From JBDIAG01 sp047974565 (GTDB taxonomy: Bacteria; Actinomycetota; Actinomycetes; Actinomycetales; CAWJMD01): a stretch of DNA of 64,000 bases. The stretch covers positions 17,380 to 81,379 of the forward strand of contig JBKECN010000089.1 in assembly GCA_047974565.1 (NCBI GenBank), in the 5' to 3' direction. The stretch's first letter is position 1; each line of letters opens with the position of its first letter. Positions 44,193 through 53,807 of the stretch are shown one piece after another. The notes beneath the pieces are model-generated. The model was not told where the DNA came from. It saw nothing but the letters and a program-made list of their open reading frames with translations, and did not search any database. The translations under genes were made by a program, and so were the position numbers.

Positions 44193-45332
44193 GTGAAGGA
44201 CCTCATAGCACGGTATAAGGCGTCCCGCCTCGGTCGGACCCTGGATCGTTATGGACAACGCAACGGGGCGGTGCTCGCCGGCGGGGTGGCGTACGCGGCC
44301 CTCTTCTCGATCTTCGGTGCCCTGGTGGCTGCCTTCTCGGTCTTCGGGCTGTTGCTGGGCAACAACCAGGCGCTCTTCGACGCGGTGGTGCGGGCCACCT
44401 CCGAGGCGATCCCCGGCCTGCTCGATGTCGACGGGAGCGGTGGGGTGCTGGATCCTAACGACTTGGCGCAGTCGAACCTGTTCTCCACGACCGGAATCAT
44501 CGCCTTCCTGGCAGCCCTGTTCGCCGGCCTCGGCTGGGTGGGCGCCTTGCGTGACGCGGTGCGGGAGATGTTCGACATCCCGCACGATGCGCGCAACGTC
44601 GTGGTCAAGAAACTGCTGGACGTGGTGTGGCTTGCCAGCCTCGGGCTGGCCCTGCTGAGTTCGGCGGTGCTGTCCATGGGACTTACCTCGATCGGCGGCG
44701 CGGTCCTGGACGCGATGGGGCTGTCCGGGTCGTTCTCCCGGCTGGTGGTGCGCGTGCTGGGTTTCGCGCTCGTCGTGGCGGTCAACGCCGCGGTACTGGT
44801 CATCGTCTTCCGGTGGCTCGCGGGTCTGAAGCTGCCCTTCGTGCGGCTGCGCGGGCCGGTCCTGGTCGGTGGGCTGTTGCTCACCGTGCTGACCCAGTTC
44901 AGTGGGGTCTTCGTCGGGTCGGTCGGCGGACGGAACCCGCTGCTGGCCACCGGTGCGGTGCTGGTGACCCTGCTGGTGCTGTTCAACCTGATGTCCCGGA
45001 TCATGCTGTACGTCGGTGCCTGGGTGGCGACCTTCGACGACCCCGCCCCACTGGAGGCGGGACCGTCCGAGGCGGTCGACCTCTCCAAGCCCGCGGTCGA
45101 GCGGCAGGTGCACCGCGAACTCGTCGCCGCCGGGGCCGGCATCACCGCCGCCGACCCCGAGAAGGTGCCCGTCCCCGGTGGTGGTGAGCGCGAACTCGTC
45201 AGGGTGTCCGTCCGATCGCAGGACCGTGCCGTGGCGGCAGCCGGCATGGTGCTCGGGGCCACCATGGTGATCGGGATACGGCTGCTGCGAGAGGGTTTCG
45301 AGGCGGCAGTGGACCTCGTCCGCCCCCGGTGA
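44193..45332 (+). CDS. YihY/BrkB family membrane protein
   Basis: A 379-aa inner-membrane protein with six hydrophobic segments between ~25 and ~290 and a hydrophilic loop. The family pattern VAYAALFSIFGALVAAFSVFG and FAGLGWVGALRDAVREMFD is present. The C-terminal ~90 residues are cytoplasmic with one more weak hydrophobic stretch. The transport or export function is not established for this family. The GTG start follows CTGGAGG. It is convergent with the LacI gene. Confidence 0.9.
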   Translation: MKDLIARYKASRLGRTLDRYGQRNGAVLAGGVAYAALFSIFGALVAAFSVFGLLLGNNQALFDAVVRATSEAIPGLLDVDGSGGVLDPNDLAQSNLFSTTGIIAFLAALFAGLGWVGALRDAVREMFDIPHDARNVVVKKLLDVVWLASLGLALLSSAVLSMGLTSIGGAVLDAMGLSGSFSRLVVRVLGFALVVAVNAAVLVIVFRWLAGLKLPFVRLRGPVLVGGLLLTVLTQFSGVFVGSVGGRNPLLATGAVLVTLLVLFNLMSRIMLYVGAWVATFDDPAPLEAGPSEAVDLSKPAVERQVHRELVAAGAGITAADPEKVPVPGGGERELVRVSVRSQDRAVAAAGMVLGATMVIGIRLLREGFEAAVDLVRPR

Positions 45333-45405
45333 CCGTCCGGCTCCGTCAGCCTCGGCGAGAGTGCCCACGGACCCGATGGGCGGACGGTATTGGGCCGGGG
45401 CGCGA

Positions 45406-46467
45406 TCAGCTCGTCAAGCCGCTCGGCTGGCGGTTGCCGGTCAGCCGCTGGGCTGACGATCGAGTGACCAGCCGGGGAACCAGCAGGCTGCGTTCATACT
45501 CGCGAGCCGGGTCGGCCATCCGCCGGGTCAGGAAACCGGCTGCCAGATCACCGATCTCGGTGGCATTCTGGTTGATCGTGGTGAGCGAGACGGTGGGCAG
45601 CGCCGCCACGAAGGTGTCGTCATACCCGGTCACCGCGATATCGGTAGGCACGCTCAGGCCAGCGTCGGACACCGCGGCGAGCGCGCCGAGCGCGGCCAGG
45701 TCATTGAGTGCGGCGATCGCCGTCGCCTCGCGGTGCTGGCGTAGCAGGCCCGCGGTGCCTCGATAGCCGGAGTCCTCGGTGAACTCCGCCTCGGCGACCT
45801 GAGTCAGGTCACTGAGACCGTGGACGCCCATCGCCTCCACATAACCGTCGAGGCGGGCTTGAGCGACCGGGCCACCACGGCCCCCCAGATGGGCGATGGC
45901 CCGATGCCCCCGGGCGACGAGGAAGTCCACCACCAGCCGCAGGCCGAGTCGGTCGTCGCTGCGCACCTCGTCTGCGGCCAGTTCGCCGGCGTGAGCCGCG
46001 GCCACCACCAGTGGTAACGGCCCGAGAAGGCGCTGCAGCCCGTCCAGATCGGGCACCGAACCGACGCTGATGCAGCCGACGATCTGGAGATCCTTCAACG
46101 CCGCGACCACCTCTTCGTCCAAGGTGTCCTCGACGCCGGCGGGCGAGGTCGCCACCGGACTGGTGATCAGGGGAGTCAGCCCGGCTGCCCGCAGGGAACG
46201 CTCGGCAGCCTGAGCCACGTCGGTGAGCAGCCGATTGGCCAGGTCGGCCACCATCACCGCGACGATGGGCCGACGCTGGCCGGCGCTGGCTCTGGCCGAG
46301 GGTGGCGTCCGGTAACCCAACTCCGCGGCCGCCTCCAGGACGCGGCGCCGACGCTCGGGGCTGACCATCGGCTCGCCCCGCATGACCAGTGACACCAGCG
46401 ATGTGGATACCCCCGCGAGCTGGGCGACGTCACGCATCGCGGGGCCCCGCTTAGCTCGTCCTGACAT
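45406..46467 (-). CDS. LacI family repressor of the inositol-type cluster
   Basis: A 353-aa regulator. The N-terminal HTH at ~9-34 reads MRDVAQLAGVSTSLVSLVMRG, with the hinge helix around 50-60 and a periplasmic-binding-protein-like ligand domain thereafter (VAVMVADLANRLLTDVAQAAE, AIAALNDLAALGALAAV, VTGYDDTFVAALP). The ATG start has GAGGAGG 7 nt upstream. It is divergent from the catabolic run, and two identical-type palindromes lie between. Repression of the catabolic operon and of itself, relieved by an inositol or its breakdown product, is inferred. Confidence 0.93.
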   Translation of the reverse strand: MSGRAKRGPAMRDVAQLAGVSTSLVSLVMRGEPMVSPERRRRVLEAAAELGYRTPPSARASAGQRRPIVAVMVADLANRLLTDVAQAAERSLRAAGLTPLITSPVATSPAGVEDTLDEEVVAALKDLQIVGCISVGSVPDLDGLQRLLGPLPLVVAAAHAGELAADEVRSDDRLGLRLVVDFLVARGHRAIAHLGGRGGPVAQARLDGYVEAMGVHGLSDLTQVAEAEFTEDSGYRGTAGLLRQHREATAIAALNDLAALGALAAVSDAGLSVPTDIAVTGYDDTFVAALPTVSLTTINQNATEIGDLAAGFLTRRMADPAREYERSLLVPRLVTRSSAQRLTGNRQPSGLTS

Positions 46468-46520
46468 GTGATGGCCTCCTCGGGCTGGGTCTGCGCTGGG
46501 CTAGGTCCGTCGACAGCCTA

Positions 46521-46536
46521 CTTGCACATGTGCAAG
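46521..46536. promoter_or_regulatory. LacI-type operator O1
   Basis: A perfect 16-bp palindrome, CTTGCACATGTGCAAG, 54 bp upstream of the LacI start. It has the central-CG-free TTGCA-N4-TGCAA layout, and the same site recurs 112 bp away. Confidence 0.85.
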
Positions 46537-46632
46537 AAGATCTGGTCACGTTCGAAAATTTCCAAAGTTCTTGCAGCGCACTCTTGACCAAATGGACGCT
46601 GGGCGGGCACGATTGCATACATACAGCCGGTA

Positions 46633-46648
46633 CTTGCAAATGTGCAAT
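46633..46648. promoter_or_regulatory. LacI-type operator O2
   Basis: CTTGCAAATGTGCAAT keeps both TTGCA/TGCAA half-sites of O1. It lies 71 bp upstream of the aldehyde dehydrogenase start. The 112-bp centre spacing is close to a whole number of helical turns, allowing looping between O1 and O2. A TTGACC at 46584-46589 could be a -35 element, but no matching -10 was clear. Confidence 0.8.
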
Positions 46649-46718
46649 AGGCGATGGCTGGCCGGAGTCACTGGTCCCGACTGGGACGAGGGCGAGACCT
46701 ACAGAGAGGTTGGTTGGG

Positions 46719-48155
46719 ATGGGCACGGGAATGCTGATCGGCGGCCGGTGGCAGCGCGAGGCGTCCGGCGGCACCGAGGAGGTGCTCTCCCCGTTCGACG
46801 GATCCGTTGTCGGCACGGTGCCGACTGCCGGGATCGATGAGGTCGACGAGGCCCTCACCGCCGCACAGTCCGGCGCCCTGGCCTGGCGGCGCACTCCGGC
46901 CCATGAGCGGGCCCGGATCCTCATGCAGGCCGCCGAACTGGCGGACGAGCGAAGCGCCCAGATCGCGCGACTGATCACCGCCGAGAACGGCAAGTCCAGC
47001 GCCGAGGCGAAGACCGAGGCGGGTCGCTGCGGCGACCTGATCCGGTTGGCAGCCTTCGAGGGCAGCCAGCTCTACGGGCAGACCCTGCCGCTGGACGCCA
47101 ACCCTGGCACGGGTCTGGACAAGATCGGGTTCACGGTGCGTCAGCCCGTGGGTGTGGTGGTGGCGATCACGCCCTTCAACTACCCGGCGCTCTTGGTCCT
47201 GCACAAGGTCGCCCCCGCGTTAGCGGCCGGCAATGCGGTAGTGCTCAAGCCGGCGCGCAACACGCCCTTGACCGCCAACGCGCTCGCGGCCTGCTTCGTC
47301 GACGCCGGCCTGCCCGAGGGAGTCCTGTCGGTGTTGACCGGGCCGGGTGGGCTGCTGGGCGACGCCCTCGTTGCCGATTCTCGCGTCCGGAAGATCTCCT
47401 TCACCGGCTCGACGGCGATCGGTGAGCGGATCGCCGCCCGTGCCGGAGTCAAGAAACTCTCGCTGGAACTGGGCGCGTCCTGCCCGGTGATCATCATGCC
47501 CGACGCCGATCTGGAGTTGGCGGCCGCTGCGGTGGCCGCCGGGGGCTTCGCCAATGCCGGGCAGGTCTGCATCTCGGTCCAGCGGGTGATCGCCCATCCG
47601 TCGATCACCGCCGACTTCCTCGATGCCCTGGTGCCCCGGGTACAGGCGATCTCCACCGGGGACCCAGCCTCGCCGGAGACGACGATGGGCACGCTCATCT
47701 CCGAACAGGAGGCGACCCGCGTCCATCGGATGATCCGAGAGGCCACCGAAGCCGGCGCCCGGGTGGTGACCGGAGGGGACCGGGAGGGCGCGATCGTCAC
47801 GCCGACGGTGGTGGCGGACGTGGACCCGGGTTCACCACTGCACCAGGAGGAACTCTTCGGGCCGGCCGTGGCGGTGAGTTCTGCGGCGGATTGGCAGGCG
47901 GCGATCGCTCAGGCCAATGGCACCGCCTATGGCCTCAGCGCGGGACTGTTCACCTCGGATCTGCCCGGCGCGATCCGGGCGATCCGCGAGATCGACGCGG
48001 GCAACATCCACATCAATTGGACGCCGCTGTGGCGGGCCGATCTCATGCCCTATGGCGGGTTCAAGGGCAGCGGTATCGGCAAGGAGGGGCCACGCACCGC
48101 CGTCGCCGAGATGACCGAGGAGAAGGTCGTCGTATTGCACGGACGCCCCTGGTGA
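46719..48155 (+). CDS. NAD(P)+-dependent aldehyde dehydrogenase
   Basis: A 478-aa ALDH superfamily enzyme, first gene of the catabolic run. The catalytic Cys284 lies in NAGQVCISVQR and the general-base Glu250 in LELGASCP (the usual second Gly is Ala here). Cofactor region: GVVVAITPFNYPALLVLHKVAPAL and FTGSTAIGERI. It is not a typical CoA-dependent methylmalonate-semialdehyde dehydrogenase (IolA), because the flanking residues resemble succinate-semialdehyde or GapN-type enzymes. It may oxidise malonate semialdehyde or another ring-cleavage aldehyde; this is inference. The ATG follows AGAGAGG by about 10 nt. Confidence 0.9.
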   Translation: MGTGMLIGGRWQREASGGTEEVLSPFDGSVVGTVPTAGIDEVDEALTAAQSGALAWRRTPAHERARILMQAAELADERSAQIARLITAENGKSSAEAKTEAGRCGDLIRLAAFEGSQLYGQTLPLDANPGTGLDKIGFTVRQPVGVVVAITPFNYPALLVLHKVAPALAAGNAVVLKPARNTPLTANALAACFVDAGLPEGVLSVLTGPGGLLGDALVADSRVRKISFTGSTAIGERIAARAGVKKLSLELGASCPVIIMPDADLELAAAAVAAGGFANAGQVCISVQRVIAHPSITADFLDALVPRVQAISTGDPASPETTMGTLISEQEATRVHRMIREATEAGARVVTGGDREGAIVTPTVVADVDPGSPLHQEELFGPAVAVSSAADWQAAIAQANGTAYGLSAGLFTSDLPGAIRAIREIDAGNIHINWTPLWRADLMPYGGFKGSGIGKEGPRTAVAEMTEEKVVVLHGRPW

Positions 48156-48342
48156 CCACCCGCCTCTGGTGATCGCTCGCCCCTGGTGATCGCCAGCCTC
48201 CCGATCAATTCCCCGCAGCGTCACGTACTTCAGGAGACGAAGACAAGAACCTGCCGGGGCTCTATCCGGCCTGCCCGAGAACAACTCTCACGCAATCAAT
48301 GAATCCCGTGCCATGCATGACCGAATCCCCATGGAGACCACG

Positions 48343-50307
48343 ATGAGCAATTCCCGCTCCGGCAAGACCGTCCGCCTGACGGTGGCCCAGGCCGTCGTCC
48401 AGTACCTGTCCAACCAGTACTCCGTCGCCGATGGCTGGCGGCGCCGGCTGATCCCGGCAACCCTGGGAATCTTCGGCCACGGCAACGTCGCCGGCCTGGC
48501 TCAGGCCCTGGACCAGTCCAGCGATGTGATGCCCTTCGTCCAGGGCCGCAACGAGCAGTCCCTCGTTCATCTCGGCGTGGGCTACGCCAAGGCGATGCGC
48601 CGGCACGCGACGCTGGCCGTCACCGCGTCCATCGGTCCCGGCGCTCTCAACATGGTGACCGGCGCCGGACTGGCCACGGTCAACCGGCTGCCGGTGCTGC
48701 TGCTGCCGGGCGACACCTATGCCACCCGACGCCAGGGGCCGGTGCTCCAGCAGCTGCAGCACCCGATTGAGGCCGACACGAGCGTCAACGACGCCTTCCG
48801 GCCGGTCTCGCGGTTCTTCGACCGGATCACCCGGCCAGAGCAACTGCTGACCGCCCTGCCTGCCGCGATGCGCGTGCTCACCGACCCGGTGGAGACCGGC
48901 GCCGTGGTGATCTGTCTGCCGCAGGACATCCAGTCCCACGCCTTCGATTTCCCGGCAGAGTTCTTCGCCGAGCACGATTGGGTGATCCGGCGCCCGGCGC
49001 CCGATGCCGAGGAGGTGGCAGCGGTCGCGGACCTGCTGCGCGGGGCGCAGCGGCCGATGATCATCGCCGGCGGTGGCGTCCTCTACTCCGGCGCCACCGA
49101 CGAACTCCATTCGTTGGCAGGCCGTCTCGGCATCCCGGTGGTGGAGACGATGGCCGGCAAGGGTGCCGTGCAGCAGCGCACCTGGTGGCAGCTCGGCGGC
49201 ATCGGCCTGGAAGGGGCGCCGGCGAACAACGAGCTCGTCGCGCAGGCGGACGTCGTCCTCACCGTCGGCTCCCGCCTCACCGACTTCGCCACCGCTTCGC
49301 ACTCGCTGTTCGATCCCGGAACCCGTTTCGCCTCCATCAATGTCAATCCCCGCGACGCGGATCGACTCGGCGCCACCGGGATCGTCGCGGACGCGCGGCG
49401 CGGTCTGCGTGCGCTGGACCAGGCGCTGGCCGGGGCCAGCGGTTCGCCGGCCTGGCAGGCCATCGTCGAGCAGGCCACCGCGGCCTGGGCGCCGATCCGC
49501 GCCGCCGCGCTGGACCCGGACACCCCATTCGACCGGGCCGCGTTGCCGGCCGGCCACGATGTGGTGCCCGACACGGGTGCGGTCCTCACCCAGGCCCAGG
49601 TGATCGGGCTGCTCGCCGAGCATGCCCAGGCAGGCGACACGATCGTTGCCGCCGCCGGAGGCCCGCCTGGAGATCTGCAGAAGGTGTGGGACGCCACCAA
49701 CGGCCGCACCTGTCACCTGGAGTTCGGCTTCTCCTGCATGGGATACGAGATCCCCGCCGGGATGGGGGTGCGACTCGCGGACCCGGACCCGCAATCGCGG
49801 GTGGTGGTCCTCATCGGCGACGGAACCTTCTTGATGTCGCCCACCGAGCTCGTCACCGCGGCAGCCGAAGGTATCGCCGTCACGGTCGTCATCCCGGAGA
49901 ACCACGGCTACCAGGTGATCCACCGGCTCCAGATGTTCCGGCACGGACGGGAGTTCGGGAACGAGTTCCGTTATCGGCCTGCCCGCCTGGATCTTTCCGG
50001 TGACGCGAACGGTCAACCACGCGCCGACGGGGATTACCTGCAGGTCGACCTGGTCGACGTGGCACGAGGTTTGGGTGCCCGGGCGCTGCGCGCCGAGACC
50101 GCGCAGGAGGTGCGCACGGCCCTGGCCGACACAAGATCTCACCAAGGCCCGGTGGTCATCGTCGTCCCTGTCCTGCCGCACGTGGACCTGCCGGGTGCCG
50201 GCGCCTGGTGGGACGTCGCCCCTTCCGAGGTCAGCGAGGACGAGACCGTGCGCACCCTGCGCAACGAATACGAACAAGGCCTTGCCGACCAGATCTGGTA
50301 CGGCTGA
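48343..50307 (+). CDS. iolD: 3D-trihydroxycyclohexane-1,2-dione acylhydrolase (IolD)
   Basis: A ThDP enzyme of 654 aa that opens the cyclitol ring in inositol breakdown to give 5-deoxy-glucuronate. Family hallmarks: VRLTVAQAVVQYLSNQYS at the start, GIFGHGNVAGL, QGRNEQS with the ThDP glutamate, and the C-terminal metal/ThDP motif GDGTFLMSPTEL near residue 491. I prefer the third in-frame ATG because GGAG lies 7 nt before it; two ATGs lie 4 and 10 codons upstream. It follows the aldehyde dehydrogenase after 187 bp. Confidence 0.94.
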   Translation: MSNSRSGKTVRLTVAQAVVQYLSNQYSVADGWRRRLIPATLGIFGHGNVAGLAQALDQSSDVMPFVQGRNEQSLVHLGVGYAKAMRRHATLAVTASIGPGALNMVTGAGLATVNRLPVLLLPGDTYATRRQGPVLQQLQHPIEADTSVNDAFRPVSRFFDRITRPEQLLTALPAAMRVLTDPVETGAVVICLPQDIQSHAFDFPAEFFAEHDWVIRRPAPDAEEVAAVADLLRGAQRPMIIAGGGVLYSGATDELHSLAGRLGIPVVETMAGKGAVQQRTWWQLGGIGLEGAPANNELVAQADVVLTVGSRLTDFATASHSLFDPGTRFASINVNPRDADRLGATGIVADARRGLRALDQALAGASGSPAWQAIVEQATAAWAPIRAAALDPDTPFDRAALPAGHDVVPDTGAVLTQAQVIGLLAEHAQAGDTIVAAAGGPPGDLQKVWDATNGRTCHLEFGFSCMGYEIPAGMGVRLADPDPQSRVVVLIGDGTFLMSPTELVTAAAEGIAVTVVIPENHGYQVIHRLQMFRHGREFGNEFRYRPARLDLSGDANGQPRADGDYLQVDLVDVARGLGARALRAETAQEVRTALADTRSHQGPVVIVVPVLPHVDLPGAGAWWDVAPSEVSEDETVRTLRNEYEQGLADQIWYG

Positions 50308-50533
50308 CAAGGAGACACTGCTTCACGTTAGCCGACCACACCACGGCTTTGGCGATACCTCACTGCCTGTGCAGGGATGACCGTCGCGAATCGTACGCCG
50401 TATGGCCTGCTGGCCGAGGAGTCGGCAGCGCCCCGACGGCAGGTCCACCCCGCGGTGCCGCAGCGCCACGCGCGGCAGACCTGACACGGGCCGTCCAGCG
50501 TCCACACCCTCCCAGAATTGGAGTACCACGTAC

Positions 50534-51781
50534 ATGAACACCGAGACGACCACCTTCCGACAGCTCGGCGTCGGCCTGATCAGCGTCGGCTGGATGGGCA
50601 AGTTGCACACCCGCGCCTACCAAAGCCTGCCCAGCGTCTACCCCGAACTCGGCATCAAGCCGCGGCTGGTGCACGCCGCGGACACCGCCCCGGATCGAGT
50701 CGAGTACGCCACCAGCGTGTTGGGCTACGAGCGAGGCAGCACCGACTACCGGGCAGTCCTGGCCGACCCGGAGGTCGACGTCGTCTCCATCTGCGCCCCC
50801 AACATGCTGCACGAGGAGATCGGCATCGCCGCCGCCCGGGCCGGTAAGCCGTTCTGGATCGAGAAGCCGGTGGGTCGTGATGCCACCGAGACCGCAGCCG
50901 TCGCCGAGGCCGCCCGGCAGTCCGGCGTGGCGACCTCGATCGGCTACAACTACCGGCACGCGCCGGCCATCGAACATCTGCGAGGCCTCATCGCCGACGG
51001 TGCCCTGGGCAGGATCACCAACATCCGCTCGGTCTTCCTCAACGGTTATGCCTCCGAGCCGAAAGGTGCGCTGTCCTGGCGGTTCCAGAAGGAGTTCGCC
51101 GGCAGCGGAGCCATGGGCGACCTGCTATCCCATGTCGCGGACCTCGTCCAGTACGTGGTGGGGCCGATCACCCAGGTATCGGCGATCTCCTCCATCGTCC
51201 ATGCCGAGCGTCCGATCCTGCCGATGGGCTCGGGCACCCACTTCGCGGTGATCGAGGACGGGGAACTCGGCCGCGTCGAGAATGAGGACTACGCAGCGGT
51301 TCTCGCACGATTCGGCTCTGAGCCAGACGGGACCGGAGCGATCGGGACCCTCGAGGTCTCCCGCGTCGTGGTCGGCCCGCAGTGTGGTCTGCAACTGGAG
51401 GTGTACGGCACCGAGGGCTCGGCCACCTGGGAGTTCGAGCGGATGAACGAGTTACGGCTGGCCCTCGGGCGGGGCGGCCCGCACGCCGGATACGTCACCG
51501 TGCTCGGCAACCCGCACCTGGGGGAGTACGGCCGGTTCCAGCCCGGCCCGGGCAACAGCATGGGGTACGACGATCTCAAGGTGATCGAGGCCGGCAAGTT
51601 CGTCGGTGCCGTGCTCGGACGCGACAACAGCGCCTGCACGATCGACGACGCGCTGTCCGCCTCGCAGGTGGTCTCGGCCGCCGTCGCCTCCGCCGACTCC
51701 GGCGCCTGGATCAACGTCCCCGAGGTGCCGGGAGCCCGGTACGGCGGCGCTGCGCGGCGCCCCGGACTGGTCGCATCATGA
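50534..51781 (+). CDS. Gfo/Idh/MocA oxidoreductase (inositol/scyllo-inositol dehydrogenase-like)
   Basis: A 415-aa NAD(P)-dependent dehydrogenase. The Rossmann start is GVGLISVGWMGKLHTRAY, with the conserved EKPVGRDA motif near residue 118, the catalytic block GAMGDLLSHVADLVQYVVG and a C-terminal MocA-type domain. It probably oxidises a second cyclitol or sugar. The gene lies 226 bp after iolD; no ribosome site stands out. Its stop overlaps the next start (ATGA), so the downstream genes are coupled. Confidence 0.9.
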   Translation: MNTETTTFRQLGVGLISVGWMGKLHTRAYQSLPSVYPELGIKPRLVHAADTAPDRVEYATSVLGYERGSTDYRAVLADPEVDVVSICAPNMLHEEIGIAAARAGKPFWIEKPVGRDATETAAVAEAARQSGVATSIGYNYRHAPAIEHLRGLIADGALGRITNIRSVFLNGYASEPKGALSWRFQKEFAGSGAMGDLLSHVADLVQYVVGPITQVSAISSIVHAERPILPMGSGTHFAVIEDGELGRVENEDYAAVLARFGSEPDGTGAIGTLEVSRVVVGPQCGLQLEVYGTEGSATWEFERMNELRLALGRGGPHAGYVTVLGNPHLGEYGRFQPGPGNSMGYDDLKVIEAGKFVGAVLGRDNSACTIDDALSASQVVSAAVASADSGAWINVPEVPGARYGGAARRPGLVAS

Positions 51782-52809
51782 CGGGCCAGGAGGCCCCGCC
51801 CGCCCCTGCGCCCGGGCGCCGGACGGTGGTGGTGGGGTTGGGTCCCAGCGACGAGTCCGTCGTCACCCGCGTGCTGGGCGACGCTTACGAGTTCGTGGCC
51901 ACCCCGACTGCGGCGGACCTCGCCGTCGCGTCGGCGGCGATCGTGCGCGCCGATATCGCCCTTGACGCAGCGGCTCTGGGCCAGATGCCCGAGCTGAAAG
52001 TGCTGGCCCGCACCGGTGTTGGCACCGACCTGATCGATCTTGAGGCAGCCACCAGCCGGGGTATCCCGGTTGTCATCACGCCCGGCAGCGGCACCCGGGC
52101 GGTGGCCGAAGGCGTGATCGCACATGCCCTGCACCTGGCCAAGCGCCTCACCCCGATGACCACCCTGGTCCGGGACGACCGATGGCGGGATCGGACCCTG
52201 TCCGGGCCACTGGGTGACCTTGACGGAGCCACCATCGGCATCATCGGCTACGGGCGGATCGGACGCCGGGTGGGCGAACTGGCGAGCGCCTTCGGAATGC
52301 GGGTGCTGGCCCATGACCCCTTCGCCGCCCCGGAGCCGCAGGTCAACTGTCCCGATCTGAACCAGCTGGCCGGCGAGAGCGACTACCTCAGCTTGCATGT
52401 CCCCCTCACACCGCAGAACGTGCACCTGGTCGATGAGCAGTTCATCGCCCGGATGCGGCCCGGGGCGATCCTGATCAACTGTGGGCGTGGGGCCCTGGTG
52501 GATCTGGATGCCGCACTGGCCGGGTTACGCAGCGGCCGCCTTGCCGGGCTCGGCCTGGACGTCTTCGATCCCGAGCCTCCCGAACACCACCCGATCTTCG
52601 ATCACCCGCACGTGTGCCTGACGCCCCACCTGATGGGCATGACTCGCCGCGCCGGCGAGGCCACCTTCCGCGACGCGGCGCGGGGAATCACCGACGTGCT
52701 CACCGGGCGGACCCCACCCGCCGTCGCAAACCCCGGCTGGGAATCCTGCGCCCCCTCACGACCTCAGAACACCCACACCAAGGAGCAACAACCATGCGAA
52801 TCGGCCTGA
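51778..52809 (+). CDS. D-2-hydroxyacid dehydrogenase (SerA/phosphoglycerate-dehydrogenase-like)
   Basis: A 343-aa NAD-dependent dehydrogenase. Cofactor loop: GIIGYGRIGRRVGE. Catalytic Arg is in NCGRGALVD, the Glu in the following segment (FDPEPPE), and the His in LTPHLMGMT. The last ~20 residues are low-complexity and overlap the next gene by 16 bp. It may reduce or oxidise a 2-keto acid from cyclitol breakdown; 3-phosphoglycerate is unlikely because no ACT domain is present and the context is catabolic. This gene is not part of the classical iol set. Confidence 0.88.
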   Translation: MTGQEAPPAPAPGRRTVVVGLGPSDESVVTRVLGDAYEFVATPTAADLAVASAAIVRADIALDAAALGQMPELKVLARTGVGTDLIDLEAATSRGIPVVITPGSGTRAVAEGVIAHALHLAKRLTPMTTLVRDDRWRDRTLSGPLGDLDGATIGIIGYGRIGRRVGELASAFGMRVLAHDPFAAPEPQVNCPDLNQLAGESDYLSLHVPLTPQNVHLVDEQFIARMRPGAILINCGRGALVDLDAALAGLRSGRLAGLGLDVFDPEPPEHHPIFDHPHVCLTPHLMGMTRRAGEATFRDAARGITDVLTGRTPPAVANPGWESCAPSRPQNTHTKEQQPCESA

Positions 52810-53807
52810 TTGGGCTAGGACGGATCGGTGCCTTCCACACCGGCACCCTGGTCGACATCCCCGACATCGACTCACTCGTGGTCACCGACCTGGTCCCCGA
52901 ACGAACCGCGGCCGTCGTGCAGCGTTTCGCCGATCGCGGGGTGCGGGCGGCCGACAGCGTCGCCGACCTGCTCGGCGCTCACCTGGACGGGGTCATCATC
53001 GCCGCCGGGACCGACGCCCACACCGATCTGGTGCGTGCCTGCGTCGAGGCCGGCCTGCCGACCCTGTGCGAGAAGCCGGTCGCGCCCACCGGCGCCGAGG
53101 GGGCCAAACTCCTTCGCGACGTGGGGTCTTCGCAGGTGCCGGTGCAGATCGGCTTCCAACGTCGGTACGACGCGGCAATCGCCGCAGCCAAGGCCGCGGT
53201 CGACTCCGGCGAGCTCGGGTGGATCACCACGGTGCGCTCCACGACTCTCGACCCGGAGCCGCCCACCCCCGAGTACGTCGCCGTCTCCGGCGGCATGTTC
53301 AGCGACTGCGGGGTGCACGACTTCGACATCATCGGCTGGATCACCGGGCAGGACGCGGTGGAGGTGTACGCCACCGGCAGCAACCGGGGTGCCGACTTCT
53401 TCGCCGAGCACGAGGACGTGGACACCTCGGCGGCCATCGTGACCTTCGCCGACGGGGCCCTGGGGGTGGTGTCAAACACCCGGTACAACGCCCGGGGGTA
53501 CGACGTGCGGCTGGAGGTGCACGGGTCGAAGGACAGCGTCGCCGCCGGCGTCGACGAGGGCTGGCCGATCCGGGCCACGCAGCCCGGCGTCGACTTCCCC
53601 TCAGGGACACCGCACCGGTTCTTCATGGACCGCTTCCAGCCGGCCTTTCGCGCCGAGTTCGAGACCTTTCTGCAGGTCGCCCGCGGCGAGATCGCCTCTC
53701 CCTGCACGATCGCCGACGGACTGAAGGCCGATTGGATCGCCGAAGCGTGCACGCGATCGCTACGTGAGCACCGCCCGGTGCGGATCGAGGAGGTGCGAGC
53801 AGGATGA
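52794..53807 (+). CDS. iolG: myo-Inositol 2-dehydrogenase
   Basis: A 337-aa Gfo/Idh/MocA protein with RIGLIGLGRIGAFHTGTL at the start, CEKPVAPTG near residue 95 and the catalytic block GGMFSDCGVHDFDIIGWITG (Asp and His). Length and motifs fit IolG, which makes scyllo-inosose from myo-inositol. The ATG follows AAGGAG by about 8 nt and lies inside the end of the previous gene. The stop overlaps the next ATG. Another cyclitol substrate is possible. Confidence 0.9.
   Translation: MRIGLIGLGRIGAFHTGTLVDIPDIDSLVVTDLVPERTAAVVQRFADRGVRAADSVADLLGAHLDGVIIAAGTDAHTDLVRACVEAGLPTLCEKPVAPTGAEGAKLLRDVGSSQVPVQIGFQRRYDAAIAAAKAAVDSGELGWITTVRSTTLDPEPPTPEYVAVSGGMFSDCGVHDFDIIGWITGQDAVEVYATGSNRGADFFAEHEDVDTSAAIVTFADGALGVVSNTRYNARGYDVRLEVHGSKDSVAAGVDEGWPIRATQPGVDFPSGTPHRFFMDRFQPAFRAEFETFLQVARGEIASPCTIADGLKADWIAEACTRSLREHRPVRIEEVRAG

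Noticed and set aside
43512..45368. 618-codon antisense frame across the 2H phosphoesterase and YihY genes
   Set aside because: Shadow of two confident genes; low-complexity Gln/His/Asp composition.
48262..50310. 682-codon antisense frame across iolD
   Set aside because: Same GC-skew shadow effect; composition is His/Gly/Arg-rich with no family resemblance.
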